The notes under the pieces are model-generated. The model was given only the letters and a program-made list of their open reading frames with translations. It was not told the DNA's origin and ran no database searches. This document shows positions 9,856 to 19,567 of a DNA stretch of 64,000 nucleotides, in pieces. The DNA comes from Heterobasidion occidentale (Eukaryota; Basidiomycota; Agaricomycetes; Russulales; Bondarzewiaceae). The translations under genes were made by a program, and so were the position numbers. Location of the stretch: the NCBI GenBank assembly GCA_039111635.1, contig JBCAQO010000010.1, positions 806,001 through 870,000 on the forward strand, read 5' to 3'. Each line of letters begins with the position of its first letter. The first letter of the stretch is position 1.

Positions 9856-11400
9856 TCAGATCTTCAGCGATGCGAATGCGCTGTCGTTTGCCACGTCCGC
9901 AATCCTCCCGTCCAGCCCCCTCTGCTCCTCCTTGTCCACGTACTCCACTGGGCACCAGTTCCTCCCATGCGTAACGAGGTGCATCAGGTCGTGCCGCGAG
10001 CTGCACAGGCGTCAATTCTCTTTGGGGTCCACCAACGCGCAGGGGGCGGGGGAAGGCTCACTAGTTGCCCATCTGGTCCGCGACGATCTTGATGTCCCCG
10101 ATCATGTCCAGCGAGATCTCTGCAATTGCCGTCTCCTCCACGCCTGGGTCGATCAGCGGCGTCAGCGCTGCCCCGTCAGGCCCGTAGATCTAACGCGCGT
10201 CGCGCTGCTCAGGATTCCCCACACGCTCCGTAGCCCGTGTGGCGCACTCACCGTCATGAACCCGCCTCCGGGGAACTGTGCGGCCGGCCCAAATGAGCAA
10301 AAACGCGTGCGCATTGAGCGCGATCTGCACACACCTTGAACCAGGGGTACTTGTCCATCAGCATGGTCTTCGCGCCCTCCTCGCTCACAACGTGGCACGC
10401 CGTCAGCCCAAAGCAGCCGCCTTCCATTGACATGGCCTGCGTCATCCGCACGGACACCTCGCCCGAGACGATGTACGGCGCGCCGCCCGTGTGCGCGGGG
10501 AATGCGGGCCACCACCCGCCGATGAAGATCTGCGGGAGCTGCGCGTAGAAGTGCAGCTTCAGCGCGGGCTGCGTGTTGGTGCAAAGCAGAAGTGGTCAGC
10601 AGGCTGTACGCGGCGTGGCATGGGCTGGGGCTGCACCTGGATCTGCTCCCAGCAGTTGAGCAAGCCGAGGCGCCCGTACGGGGTCTGCACGACATTGTGG
10701 ATCGACTGGGCTGCGGGGGAGCGCGCACACGCATGCGCGTGGGAGAACGTACCGCTGCCGTCACCGAGGATTGTCTTTTCGTAGTGCGTGGGCTTGATCT
10801 TGCGCCTGTGGTTAATGATCTCGCCTGTCTCGGCGATCGTCGCTTGCGCCTGGTTCACTGTGAGCCCCCGTCAGCACGCGCGAGGATGCGCGGACGCACG
10901 ATGTAGAGCGAGCCGCCGTCGCGCTCGGAGAACCCGAGCACGACGTACACCCCAAGCTCCTTGACGGCCGCACGGATGCGGTCCATCTTGGGGGAGTGCA
11001 CCGCGAGCGAGTTGGCCTGGTAGCGCGCGAGCAGGGGCTGGCAGGAGACAAAGTCATTGCACCACGGCATCCACGGGTACCCTGGAAGAGCGGCGGCGAC
11101 GCACGTGCGGTTCAGTGCTGGGTTTGGGTTTAGGGCCCGCGGTCAGCGGGGGTGGGGGCGGGGGGAGCGCACCGGGGATGAAGACCTCGGGCAGGCCGAT
11201 GATCTTCGCGCCCTTGGCGGCGGCATTGTGGATGAGCCGGATTGTCTTGTCGACGCTGCCCTGGAGGTCGAGCCACACGCTGCGGTGGTGCGCGCAAACA
11301 CTAGAATGGAGGAGACGAGGACGACACACGGCTCGGCTTGCACGGCGGCAACCTTGAACTTGCGCGGGTCGCTGTTGCTGGGGCTGAGATTGACGGGCAT
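9856..11400 (-). CDS. Nitrilase (carbon-nitrogen hydrolase; aliphatic nitrilase/cyanide hydratase branch)
   Basis: Nine exons: 11330-11400, 11173-11279, 10900-11081, 10753-10849, 10637-10710, 10335-10568, 10252-10275, 10062-10189 and 9856-10000. They keep phase and give 353 residues, the usual size. The catalytic triad is present: Glu55 in [11 protein letters not shown], Lys137 in [13 protein letters not shown] and Cys172 in LLNCWEQIQ. Other family blocks are [28 protein letters not shown] and [14 protein letters not shown]; the last exon begins within NYSRHDL. By family it hydrolyses nitriles to acids (or cyanide to formamide) in the cytosol; substrate is not readable. Exon 7 is 24 bases, and intron 4 (10,711-10,752) is only 42 bases and in frame, so it might be retained. 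It starts 284 bases from the end of the next gene, same strand. Confidence 0.93.
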
Positions 11401-11683
11401 GGCGAGTGTGTGGTGTGTGGGTCGTTTGAAGCTGCTGACAGGCTATAGGGGCTGTGTGAGCTGCTGAGCGAGACGGGTGCTGGACGGTCCGGTTTTATAC
11501 GTCCTTCGAAGCGGCGCATGGGAACGCGGTGACGCCATCGTCCGCTTTGGCGTGGGGGGTTCTGCGGGACTCTATTGCGCGCCCACACAACGACACGGAT
11601 GCGGGGTGCGGCTTGCGCTCATCTGTGCTTGTCCTTGCGACGCGAGCACTGGGTGGAACCCGCACGCTTGCCGACATGGAACC

Positions 11684-13452
11684 TCAGGGATGAGCCCCAG
11701 TGAGAATCCGGTCTAAGAAGAGAAAGTCTGAGGTGATCTGGTCTGTTGAGGTTGTAGAGCAATTCACTAATGCCAATGCTCCTTGTGAGGGGCTATTGCC
11801 TAGCATTTGAGATGCTCCTGATGTCTCGTCTATGTTGTTAGTAGACGGCACAGGCGGTACTGTTGCTGGTCACACATTATGAATTTAAAGCGGTAACAGA
11901 AATAAAAGGGACTGACCAAGCATGTCACCTTTGTTCGTTGTTGGACCACTTGATTCAGGTAGAGTACTTTTGGGAGTAGCGGGATGGTGCGCCACCGAGG
12001 GCACTATTGGCGGGGCTGCAGATGAGCTAGCTATCAATGTACAGTCATCTTGCTGTTTGGTGTTAGGAAGAACATTGTTCCCGAAGATAAGGAAATGGTC
12101 AGCACTGCACAGAGAATGAAGAATAAAAATAGATACAAAGGGTCCAGGATTATGATGCGTGCAGACTCAGGATGCGTCACTGTTTGTTGGACCTTGTGCT
12201 TCTTGTTTGCGACAACAGGTAGATTACTTTCTTCAGCACTGCGCTTGCGGTCTGTATCCTTCGGTGGTGGTGGGGTAGATGCATCATTAGCTGGGGCCTC
12301 GTCGCCAGATACTACATCCTCTTCTTTCTTGACACGGCTGCCAGTCTGCTTCCTCCTTCCCTGCTGCCAAGAGGGATAGTTGTCGATAGCAATCTGAGAT
12401 GCCTTCCAGCCATTGGCGCACAACCGGAGCTCTGTAAACTGGTAAGCCATCTTGCTTAGGAAGTACCTCAATGCCGTCATGGTCGCCTGGCCCCATGTTG
12501 CCGGTGCAAGATTGTGAGCCAACAGCTCCTGAAATATTTGCTTGGCGAATTCACGAATCGCCTTTGCTCGGAAACCATCGATCACATTACCGTTTTCTTC
12601 TTCAACATACAACATCCGTACATTGATGCCCTCGTGTGCCTTTGATGCTCCCTTTTTGTGAGAGGACTGATTTGGATCTGTGATAGATGTGTCATGTTTT
12701 AGCTTGGGATAATCTTTCTGATTGAGCGTGGCTAGGTCCGGACGTGCGATAAGGCGGAGCCAACTAAGGGGTGCAGACTGCGGAGCAGGTGTAAACGATG
12801 GGTCGGAAGGAGAAGAAATTGTTGCCGAAGTTGGTAGCGGAAGATTCAGACTCAGAGGCAATGGGTTTGTGACCTGCAAGAGTTCTGGGACGGCACTGCA
12901 CAGCTGGACAAGGGCAAAACTATGATACAAGTGAAGTCATGCATGCATTCAACACTGTGATGTATGATCACACACCGTAATGTCTCATTCTCAGCCTTGA
13001 GACGGATGTTATTCTGTACCTCCTGAGTATATGTGCGCATATAGTCGGTGCTTGGTGCATTGGCCACACAAGTCCCTGATGAGTGGACCGGAATCTATCA
13101 GACAGAGAACAATATGTCAAGCAATGGAGAAATCAAATCAATGATGGCAAAAACAATATTTTACTGCATGTTGGTGCTGTGGGAGATCAAACGGAGAAGC
13201 GCTCACTGGCCGCCGTTCCCAAGACCCCATGCTATGCTCACGCTCATAATGAAAAGAGGAATCTGAACTTATTGTATGCAAGCTATGATGGTCGTCTGAC
13301 ACTGGATGTGAAATCTGTTGCTCGAATGGGATTCTGTGTTGTGAAGGCATTTGAGCTGTTGAAGACATAGTGAAGTTGCTGCTCGGAGGAGCAGGATGGA
13401 GCTGCTGAAACTTATTCAGAGGTGATGGGGACTGGGGTGGAAATAAATCCAT
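11684..13452 (-). CDS. Uncharacterised basidiomycete protein, 519 residues
   Basis: Five exons (13165-13452, 12976-13094, 12137-12919, 11917-12104, 11684-11865) keep phase with no internal stop. The N terminus is Ser/Pro/Gln-rich. A helical stretch (TQEVQNNIRLKAENETLR) leads to the core, with WLRLIARPDLATLNQKDYPK, EGINVRMLYVEEENG, WGQATMTALRYFLSKMAY, LRLCANGWKASQIAIDNYPS and later KHKVQQ. Similar cores recur in many uncharacterised agaricomycete proteins, as I recall them; no catalytic motif is visible. The tail after intron 3 is Ser/Pro/Thr-rich. Intron 3 (12,105-12,136) is only 32 bases, unusually short, and intron 1 could use an alternative in-frame donor at 13,206. Basic stretches suggest, weakly, a nuclear role. 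It is intact although it borders decayed repeats. Confidence 0.7.
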
Positions 13453-15100
13453 TCTGTACTATCATCGGAAGGAAGGTCGTGGTCGGAGTCAAGTTGTCGA
13501 CTTATGTGCAAGTTGAGGCTCGCAAGGGCATCCCAAAACAGGAAGCCCGCGCTGTAGCCATGTCTATGCTCCTGTATTCTAACCTTGCGCTTACTCATTA
13601 CCTTCTATCTACCCTTGCCACTGTATTTGCACTCTCAATAATGCATGCATTCAATGAGTCTCACCAAGGCACTGAGATAGTATGCATCACCGAGAGTGCA
13701 TTGCTCCATTACCACAAAGTGCGGTTGGCTACGTGGATCCGGGCTTGTGGTTGGTACAACAAAGCTTAGGAGCGGCAGTGAGATCACTCTATCACTTTTC
13801 CTGTATTTGCTTGACTTATATTTTCTCCAAGTGTGCATCAGCTCAAACAGAGCAGACTCATTGTTATACGTATTGCCGCACTGGTGGCATGTACGCAAAC
13901 TTGTTTGTCGCACACCGCCACCTCATCATCAGCAAGCTCAAAGACAGCAGCTTCAACTCGACAAGGGACTCAACGCTGATACGCTAGAGGTGGCTCTAAG
14001 TGCCAAGCACAACACCAAAACAACCTCTAATGCAAAGAGGTGCTGGAGCTAGTATCTGATACACAAGGAATCATTAGTTAGGACCTGAGAAAGCGAGGGC
14101 GCACTGTAGAGTAATGAGGAGGGTGAGATTAAAGCGCCTGAACGGTTTCGGGACTGCACCGAACACCGACCAAACATTCGGTTGGTTGAGTCGGGTCGAG
14201 GAGTTGATCGGTGACGAGAAGGTAGTGTCGTGACTGAAAACTACGTGCTTCAAGAGCCACACGGGACTCTGACAATATATGGGAGGACGAGGGGTACGAG
14301 CAAAGAGACGAGTACAAATGCGAACGAGGCCGAACGACGAGGATGACAAGTTTTCCGAAGTTGACGAAGACGATTTCAATGGTTGAGACGAGTGTGAATG
14401 AGCTCTGAACTGTGGGGTGCAAAAGCTGGTTTATTCCAGAGTTGTATGTAGGTTTTTATAGTAAACAGAGCCCCTAAGTAAAATATCGAACAAGCAATGA
14501 GAGTAGATGTTGAATGGGTGCCAAGCCCTAGCGAACAGAGAAGATAAGAAGGTAGGTGAGATGTCCATATGGGTTCCGAAGGTGATAAGGTAAAAGTTAA
14601 TCAGCGATGGCAAAATCCCGAACGTTTGGGATCCGTCGCCCGAGTGTAGGTAGCAGGAACAGGCGTTGGAGAACCAATGAAAATAAGAAAGAAGTAACAT
14701 ACGACCAGGGTGGCCAAGTAATGGTGCAAGATCACATTTGACCGACCATGTGGAAGTCGGGAAGATAAGCGATAAGGACCGACCGACTCACGGAGCACAT
14801 CGGCCGACACAGAATACTGGCTCCGATCTCGTAAACACCTATCGTAACACTCCTGTGCGGTTATGGTAAGTATGTGAAGTGTGGGCGAACTGACCCAAGT
14901 GCTGCTGAACGTCCTTTGGTGGCTTGCGGTTGGTCAGGTAGGGACCGACCGTGTTCGGTGCAAGTCGGCGTCTTCGGTACTCGTCTAGCGCTGTTTGGTA
15001 TCTCCCCAAAGCTTCCCGGATACCTCCCTCGGACCCTAGTGCAGGTGCATGCTCATCAACGCGCTCTCCTCCATATCTCTCATGTTGTGCAGATGAGTAC
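13453..15100. other. No recognisable gene
   Basis: AT-balanced DNA with only short frames on both strands. 13,640-13,910 (minus) holds a short segment with CHQCGNTYNNESALFELM that looks like a decayed coding relic, but I cannot place it. 14,740-14,970 has several copies of GACCGACCG-like words on both strands, perhaps a worn repeat end. Confidence 0.4.
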
Positions 15101-16350
15101 AAGCAGCGTGTGTTTGACAACGCTGCTGCGGCGCACATGCCGCAATTGCCTCGGAGAAGGGATCAGTGTGGTGAGGTGAGCATCGCAGACGGTTTCACGT
15201 GTCGAGCACTCCGCACGACCTGCGGATCCCGCGCGAAAACTATATTGTGCCTGCGGACGTGCTTGATGCCACTCTGCAGGCAGGCATGAGGGTGTTTGGC
15301 CCAGGGAACATTGTCCACGAGGGCGCAGGCTGCGGGGGCTGCGGTGCGCGCGTATGAGCTGGTGTGCCCAATAGGACAGGACACGTTCAACCGTGTATGG
15401 CTGGGTGGGAGCTGGATGGTATGGAGATAGGGACAGAGGGCCAGGTGGCCGTCAAGATGATTGTGCTTGTGTGCGCGAGGGCAGCCATGGCATTGCACCA
15501 AGGTGACCTTCCTGTGGGAGCCTGACTTCCCTCGCTAACCCACCGCAAACGCAGAAGTGTTTCTCCATGCGTCTCAATCCTCGTCATGGGACAGAGGAAC
15601 AGGTAAGGGTGCGATATCCCACACCACCGCATGTGCGAGCTCACACGCATCCGGCAGCTCCACATCCCGGCACTCGTCCTCTGGCTGCACATTCTCCTCC
15701 TCAAGTCGCGCACCCGGAGCCCCCAGTGAGTTGTGCTCATCCTTTAGCTTTATTTTGACCACGCGGCTGACCTGGTGCTTTGTCGCTTGCAAAAGGTCTG
15801 TCCACCCTAGCCCGCACACACCGCACACGCCCTCCAAAGCCCCACAGGTGCCACCGCCTCCGCAGCAAGTGTGCTTATGAGAACGCTGTCCCGCCCTGCG
15901 CGAGCTGCAGAGACGCCAGCGCTGCCGTTGCCGCCGAGTGGTGCGTGTACCGCTCCGCGATCCCACACTGTTCCCATGTACTGAGGGGCACCAACGCATG
16001 ACAATGTGTTCTCGATGCGGGGCACCCACCCCCAGGCTTCATCCTAAAGGCAATGCTCCTCGAATGCCTGGCCACCAACCGCGCCTCCAACTCTATCTTC
16101 CTGCTCCTCGTCATCCTCAGCCTCTCCGCCCGCTTCACGCCCTGCCTCACAGTGTGCTACAGCGACCCCGACTGTGCCACAGAGCACTTCATGCCGCAGG
16201 CCGTGGGCCTTGTCCCGCACGAGATGTACAAGCCCAGCCTTGAGCAGACGCAGGGTTTGTGCATGCTCCCTGCCCTCCTGTCCACAGCGTGGCCATCTGA
16301 CCGCCCGCATTTTCTCCTCAGTGTCACGGAGTGCCACGGGGACTGGGATC
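15100..16350 (+). pseudogene. Decayed Zn(II)2Cys6 transcription factor with fungal-specific TF domain remnant
   Basis: Around 15,855-15,960 the plus strand encodes CHRLRSKCAYENAVPP followed by CASC and, after twelve residues, CVYR: a fungal binuclear zinc cluster that has lost the first Cys of its first pair. Downstream, 16,050-16,250 reads MLLECLATNRASNSIFLLLV, LSLSARFTPC and ATEHFMPQAVGLV, typical of the middle homology region of these factors, ending at a plausible donor near 16,253. The pieces lie in different frames with stops between, so the gene is dead. 15,190-15,360 also reads coding-like (ENYIVPADVLDATLQAGMRV) but I cannot assign it. The pseudogene abuts the truncated 3' end of a Plavaka-like element at about 16,371. 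Confidence 0.55.
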
Positions 16351-16370
16351 AGAGCTTCGTGAATTGTTGT

Positions 16371-16618
16371 TCAGCCGCACCATACTATTGTCGTGTATTC
16401 AATGTAGCTCACGTGGTAGGTTTGTTCCGAAGCATTGCTGACAGCCAAGAAGATGTCTAGCGAAAGGCGGAGATCAGGGTCCATGATGTTCAAAGGCTCC
16501 TGAGGAGGATGACGCAGACGCTCCAGATCAGCTGGATCGAAATTGTCATCATCGAGAGAAGCTCGTTTGAGAGCATCGATGAACTCTTGGGTGAGGCGGA
16601 TGTCATCGATGCGGGAAG
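16371..16618 (-). mobile_element. Older Plavaka-like element copy, 3' fragment (split by the chromovirus)
   Basis: On the minus strand this reads IDDIRLTQEFIDALKRASLD, LERLRHPPQEPLNIMDPDLR and LSLDIFLAVSNASEQTY. It aligns with ALKFINTLKSAPLEDDK, LERLCHPLEEVTELDDPDIH and LSIDLFLANTDGSEKIY in the fuller copy at 35.5-38.7 kb. Its upstream half lies at 27,484-28,199. The LTR retrotransposon was inserted between them, duplicating GGAAG. The fragment ends near 16,371, so the transposase catalytic part is gone. Confidence 0.8.
16614..16618. other. Target-site duplication, left (GGAAG)
   Basis: GGAAG immediately precedes the 5' LTR and recurs directly after the 3' LTR at 27,479-27,483. This is the 5-base duplication expected of LTR-element integration. 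Confidence 0.95.
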
Positions 16619-17255
16619 TGTTATGACTTGACTGATCGGGGCCCTTCGCGGCCGGTCTAACCGATGGATCAAGCATCACATGTTAGGCGGCTCCACCACG
16701 GAGCGTACACCAAGGTATTCGGCATGTCCTTAGGAGCCGACAAGACCGATGGTTCTTCAAGGCATCGGTAAAGGCTATATTGGAGGGACACGAGGATCAC
16801 AGAAGTTCACACAGTAATAAGGGAGGCATTCACATGCCATGGGCTTAGGGCTTATGGGTAAGCACCTCGTCGCACCATGATGGATCAGTGCGACTGGAGA
16901 AGTACAAGAGTAGGCGCCGACAGAGAGAGACAGCGGCCACAGCTCTCCTAGGATGGAAACCAGGAGAAGCACACGGACTCTTACCTATACCCTATACAGT
17001 ATATAAGGCCCATAGAATAGGCTGAGGATCTTCAGTCTATTCTCTTCGTTCTTACACAGTCTTCGTACTGTGTACTTCGAATACGAACCTCTTCGTTCCC
17101 CCCGTATCTACACATACAGGATTCTTAGAGGCCAATCATTATTCCCTCCTGTATCAACGCCTGATACAGTCGAGACTTCGCCCACCACTCAGTCCATTGT
17201 GCGACCTAGGGAAGAACCTGTTACTCTTGGGTTACTGAACGAGCAGTTCATAACA
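16619..17255 (+). repeat. 5' LTR (637 bases)
   Basis: Starts TGTTATGACTTG and ends GCAGTTCATAACA. A TATA box (TATATAAG, 17,000-17,007) predicts a transcript start near 17,030-17,035. It differs from the 3' LTR at four positions, each a CpG/TpG or CpG/CpA difference, plus one C in a CCC/CC run. Confidence 0.96.
17000..17007 (+). promoter_or_regulatory. TATA box of the 5' LTR
   Basis: TATATAAG within the LTR, about 30 bases upstream of the sequence AGTCTATTCT (17,034-17,043), which is complementary to the primer binding site. The spacing fits a transcript whose 5' end contains the self-primer. Confidence 0.6.
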
Positions 17256-17257
17256 CT

Positions 17258-17267
17258 AGAATAGACT
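17258..17267 (+). other. Putative self-priming primer binding site
   Basis: AGAATAGACT begins two bases after the LTR end and is the exact reverse complement of AGTCTATTCT at 17,034-17,043, the predicted RNA 5' end. Tf1-type chromoviruses are known to prime reverse transcription with the first bases of their own mRNA. I saw no match to a tRNA 3' end here, but could not check the full tRNA set. Confidence 0.5.
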
Positions 17268-17272
17268 CGCTT

Positions 17273-18937
17273 TTGCCCTACCTTGCACCACACTCTGCTT
17301 GCTGCCACACTCTTTCTCACAACCCTCATCGGTGGCATAGACCCCCACCGAAGAGAGTTACTTCACACACCCTGGAGCAAGACCTAGGCCTAGGATTTCC
17401 ACCAGGCACTAGACGAACCCATAACCGACTCCGACAGAACAATCGCCCTATCCATCAAAGAGAAAACCGCTGGTATTACTCCGACACCAATCAGCCAGCA
17501 CCCCCAAACTTTGATAACTGCTCGTACCGAGAAGGACGATACTTCTTCACAAGGGAAGACGGAACAGAAGCTGAGTGGGCTTGGGACGAAATAGCAGAAG
17601 ACTGGGTAGAACCACCCCAGTACAGGAACCCCGAACCGGAAATCCCGGACACATCGGAGGAAGAAGAAGGAACATCTGAGTCCGAATCCTCGGATATTCA
17701 AACACCGATCAACACCCGAAATATTATGTCAAATCCTACAGACCCCCCCGTCTCATCGGGAAGGGGCAAGCTCAAGCTCCCTGATAACTTCGAAGGGGAC
17801 CGAACACAATCACAGAAATTCATCATGAATTGCCTCCTCCTTTTCACGACAGAGTCGGACCGATACAAGACGGACACAGATAAAGTTTCCCTCGCTCTCT
17901 CTTGCATGAGATATGGGACGGCCGGCGTATGGGCAGAAAGCTTCCTAAAGAAGACAGTAGGGGCGACCCCGCCCAAGACCGTAGGAACTTGGGACGACTT
18001 CCTTGTCAGGTTTAAACTCCAGTTCAAGGAAACGAACCTCACGGACAAGGCCGAAGCGCCCTCATGTCTTTCTCTCAGGGGAAGATGACGGTGGATGAGT
18101 ATTCAAACCAATTCATCCTTATCGCCGCCGACGCCGACATCACCGACAAGGAACAAGTTCCTTACTTCCAGAGGGGACTCGATCCAAGGGTCATGGACAA
18201 GATCTATGACAAAGAAACTCCGCCGAAGGACACGATCCAAGATTGGGTCAACACTGCCTGTGAAATAGACGGACGCTTGAGAGCCCGAAGTGCTCAAAAG
18301 GCGATCCTAGCCAACTCCACCTCATTCCGAAGCGACTTCCTCAATCGCTTTCACCTCCAACCAGCTCGCCGCTATAACTCTACCACCGCTCCTCGAAATG
18401 AACAACCAGGTGGTTGACATGGACATTGACGCCTCTCGCAAAAGAGACGCCAATCGGAACAAGCGTGTATACGATGGCAAGAGACCCGCTCCCTTTTCCT
18501 GCTACAATTGCGGAAAACCAGGGCACGGGATAGCTGATTGTCGTTCCCCTCGTAGAGGCGTTCCCCCGCCTCGAGGAAATCCGCGCAAGCCGATGGGCGG
18601 AGGAGGTAGACGAACTCGCGCTGCAGACATGGAGGATGAAGACGAGCAAGAATCCCCGGTGGGAAACGATGCGCGACTACATCGAGGACTGGAGGAGGGG
18701 AGTTCTCATGGCCACCACCGTCGGGTACCACAACCTGGTAATTCGGTGGAACGTGAGGACCCTCCCGCGAGAAGGGGAGGATCACACCAGAGCAATGGAG
18801 AGCGCTACGTACCGCCTAACGGACGACGAGGAAACGGATCCGTCAGTGATACTAATGGCGTCCGAGCGCTCTTCCAAGAAGTAGGGGAGGCGGAGGCAAA
18901 GAAGATGTTGGTGGATCTGGCAGAGGATTTTTCCTGA
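17273..18937 (+). pseudogene. gag (capsid and zinc-knuckle nucleocapsid), frameshifted
   Basis: Three overlapping frames carry one Gag. 17,273-18,088 has an acidic leader (first ATG of this frame at 17,726) and a capsid-like region with CLLLFTTESDRYKTDTDKV and WDDFLVRFKLQFKETNL. 18,064-18,417 continues with MSFSQGKMTVDEYSNQF and a GLDPRVMDKIY helix. 18,398-18,937 holds the CCHC knuckle CYNCGKPGHGIADC followed by an Arg/Gly-rich tail. The first break, near 18,058, and the second, near 18,408, shift the frame in opposite senses, so downstream reading recovers the original frame. By family, Gag forms the particle that packages the RNA. As it stands it cannot be made in one piece unless ribosomes shift twice. 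Confidence 0.8.
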
Positions 18938-19014
18938 CCTCTCCTTCACCAGCCGAAGAGAGAGGGTCAAGGAAACTCGAGTATGATTCCCCGTCATATA
19001 TTCGAATCGGAGCA

Positions 19015-19476
19015 ATGAACAGTCACATTATTACCCCCATTCGACTTGACGTGCGATTAACAACTCGAGGAAGAAGCGCTGGAGCCAGGGGCACCATCGA
19101 CTCAGCATGCGAAGGGATTCTGGTAAACGAGAAGTGGGTAGAGAAGCATAACCTCCCCACCTATCCTCTAAACCGCCCCATCCGCATTCGCAACGTCGAT
19201 GACACCATCAACAAGGCGGGCCTCATACGACGAGGCCTAGACGCGAATCTCACCGTCAAGGATAGACGGGGAAGAACTCACACCGAGCGCGTCCAGATGT
19301 TCATCACCAATCTAGGGGAAGACGACATGCTCCTAGGAACAGATTGGTTGAAATACCACGACCCCTCCATCGGGTGGAGGCGCCGTGAGGTACACTTTGA
19401 TCGATGCCCAGAAATTGCCAACAACCATATGGGTTCACTAAGGCACGGGAAGAGCCTACCAAGAAGGCATGGCTAG
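19015..19476 (+). pseudogene. pol: retropepsin-like protease domain
   Basis: The frame includes GTIDSACEGILVNEKWVEKH and later DDMLLGTDWLKYHDPSI, the order seen in gypsy aspartic proteases (active-site Asp motif, then the ILG-type Asp block). The active site reads D-S-A where D-S/T-G is normal, so activity is doubtful or the family is divergent. The frame ends at 19,476; the linker to reverse transcriptase continues in another frame from about 19,404, marking a frameshift. Confidence 0.7.
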
Positions 19477-19567
19477 CTAAACTACGCGGCGACAAGATTC
19501 CCCAGCGGACGAAACCGCATCTTGTCTCGGAACCGGTAGGACCTTCATGGACTTGGACTAAAGAACA

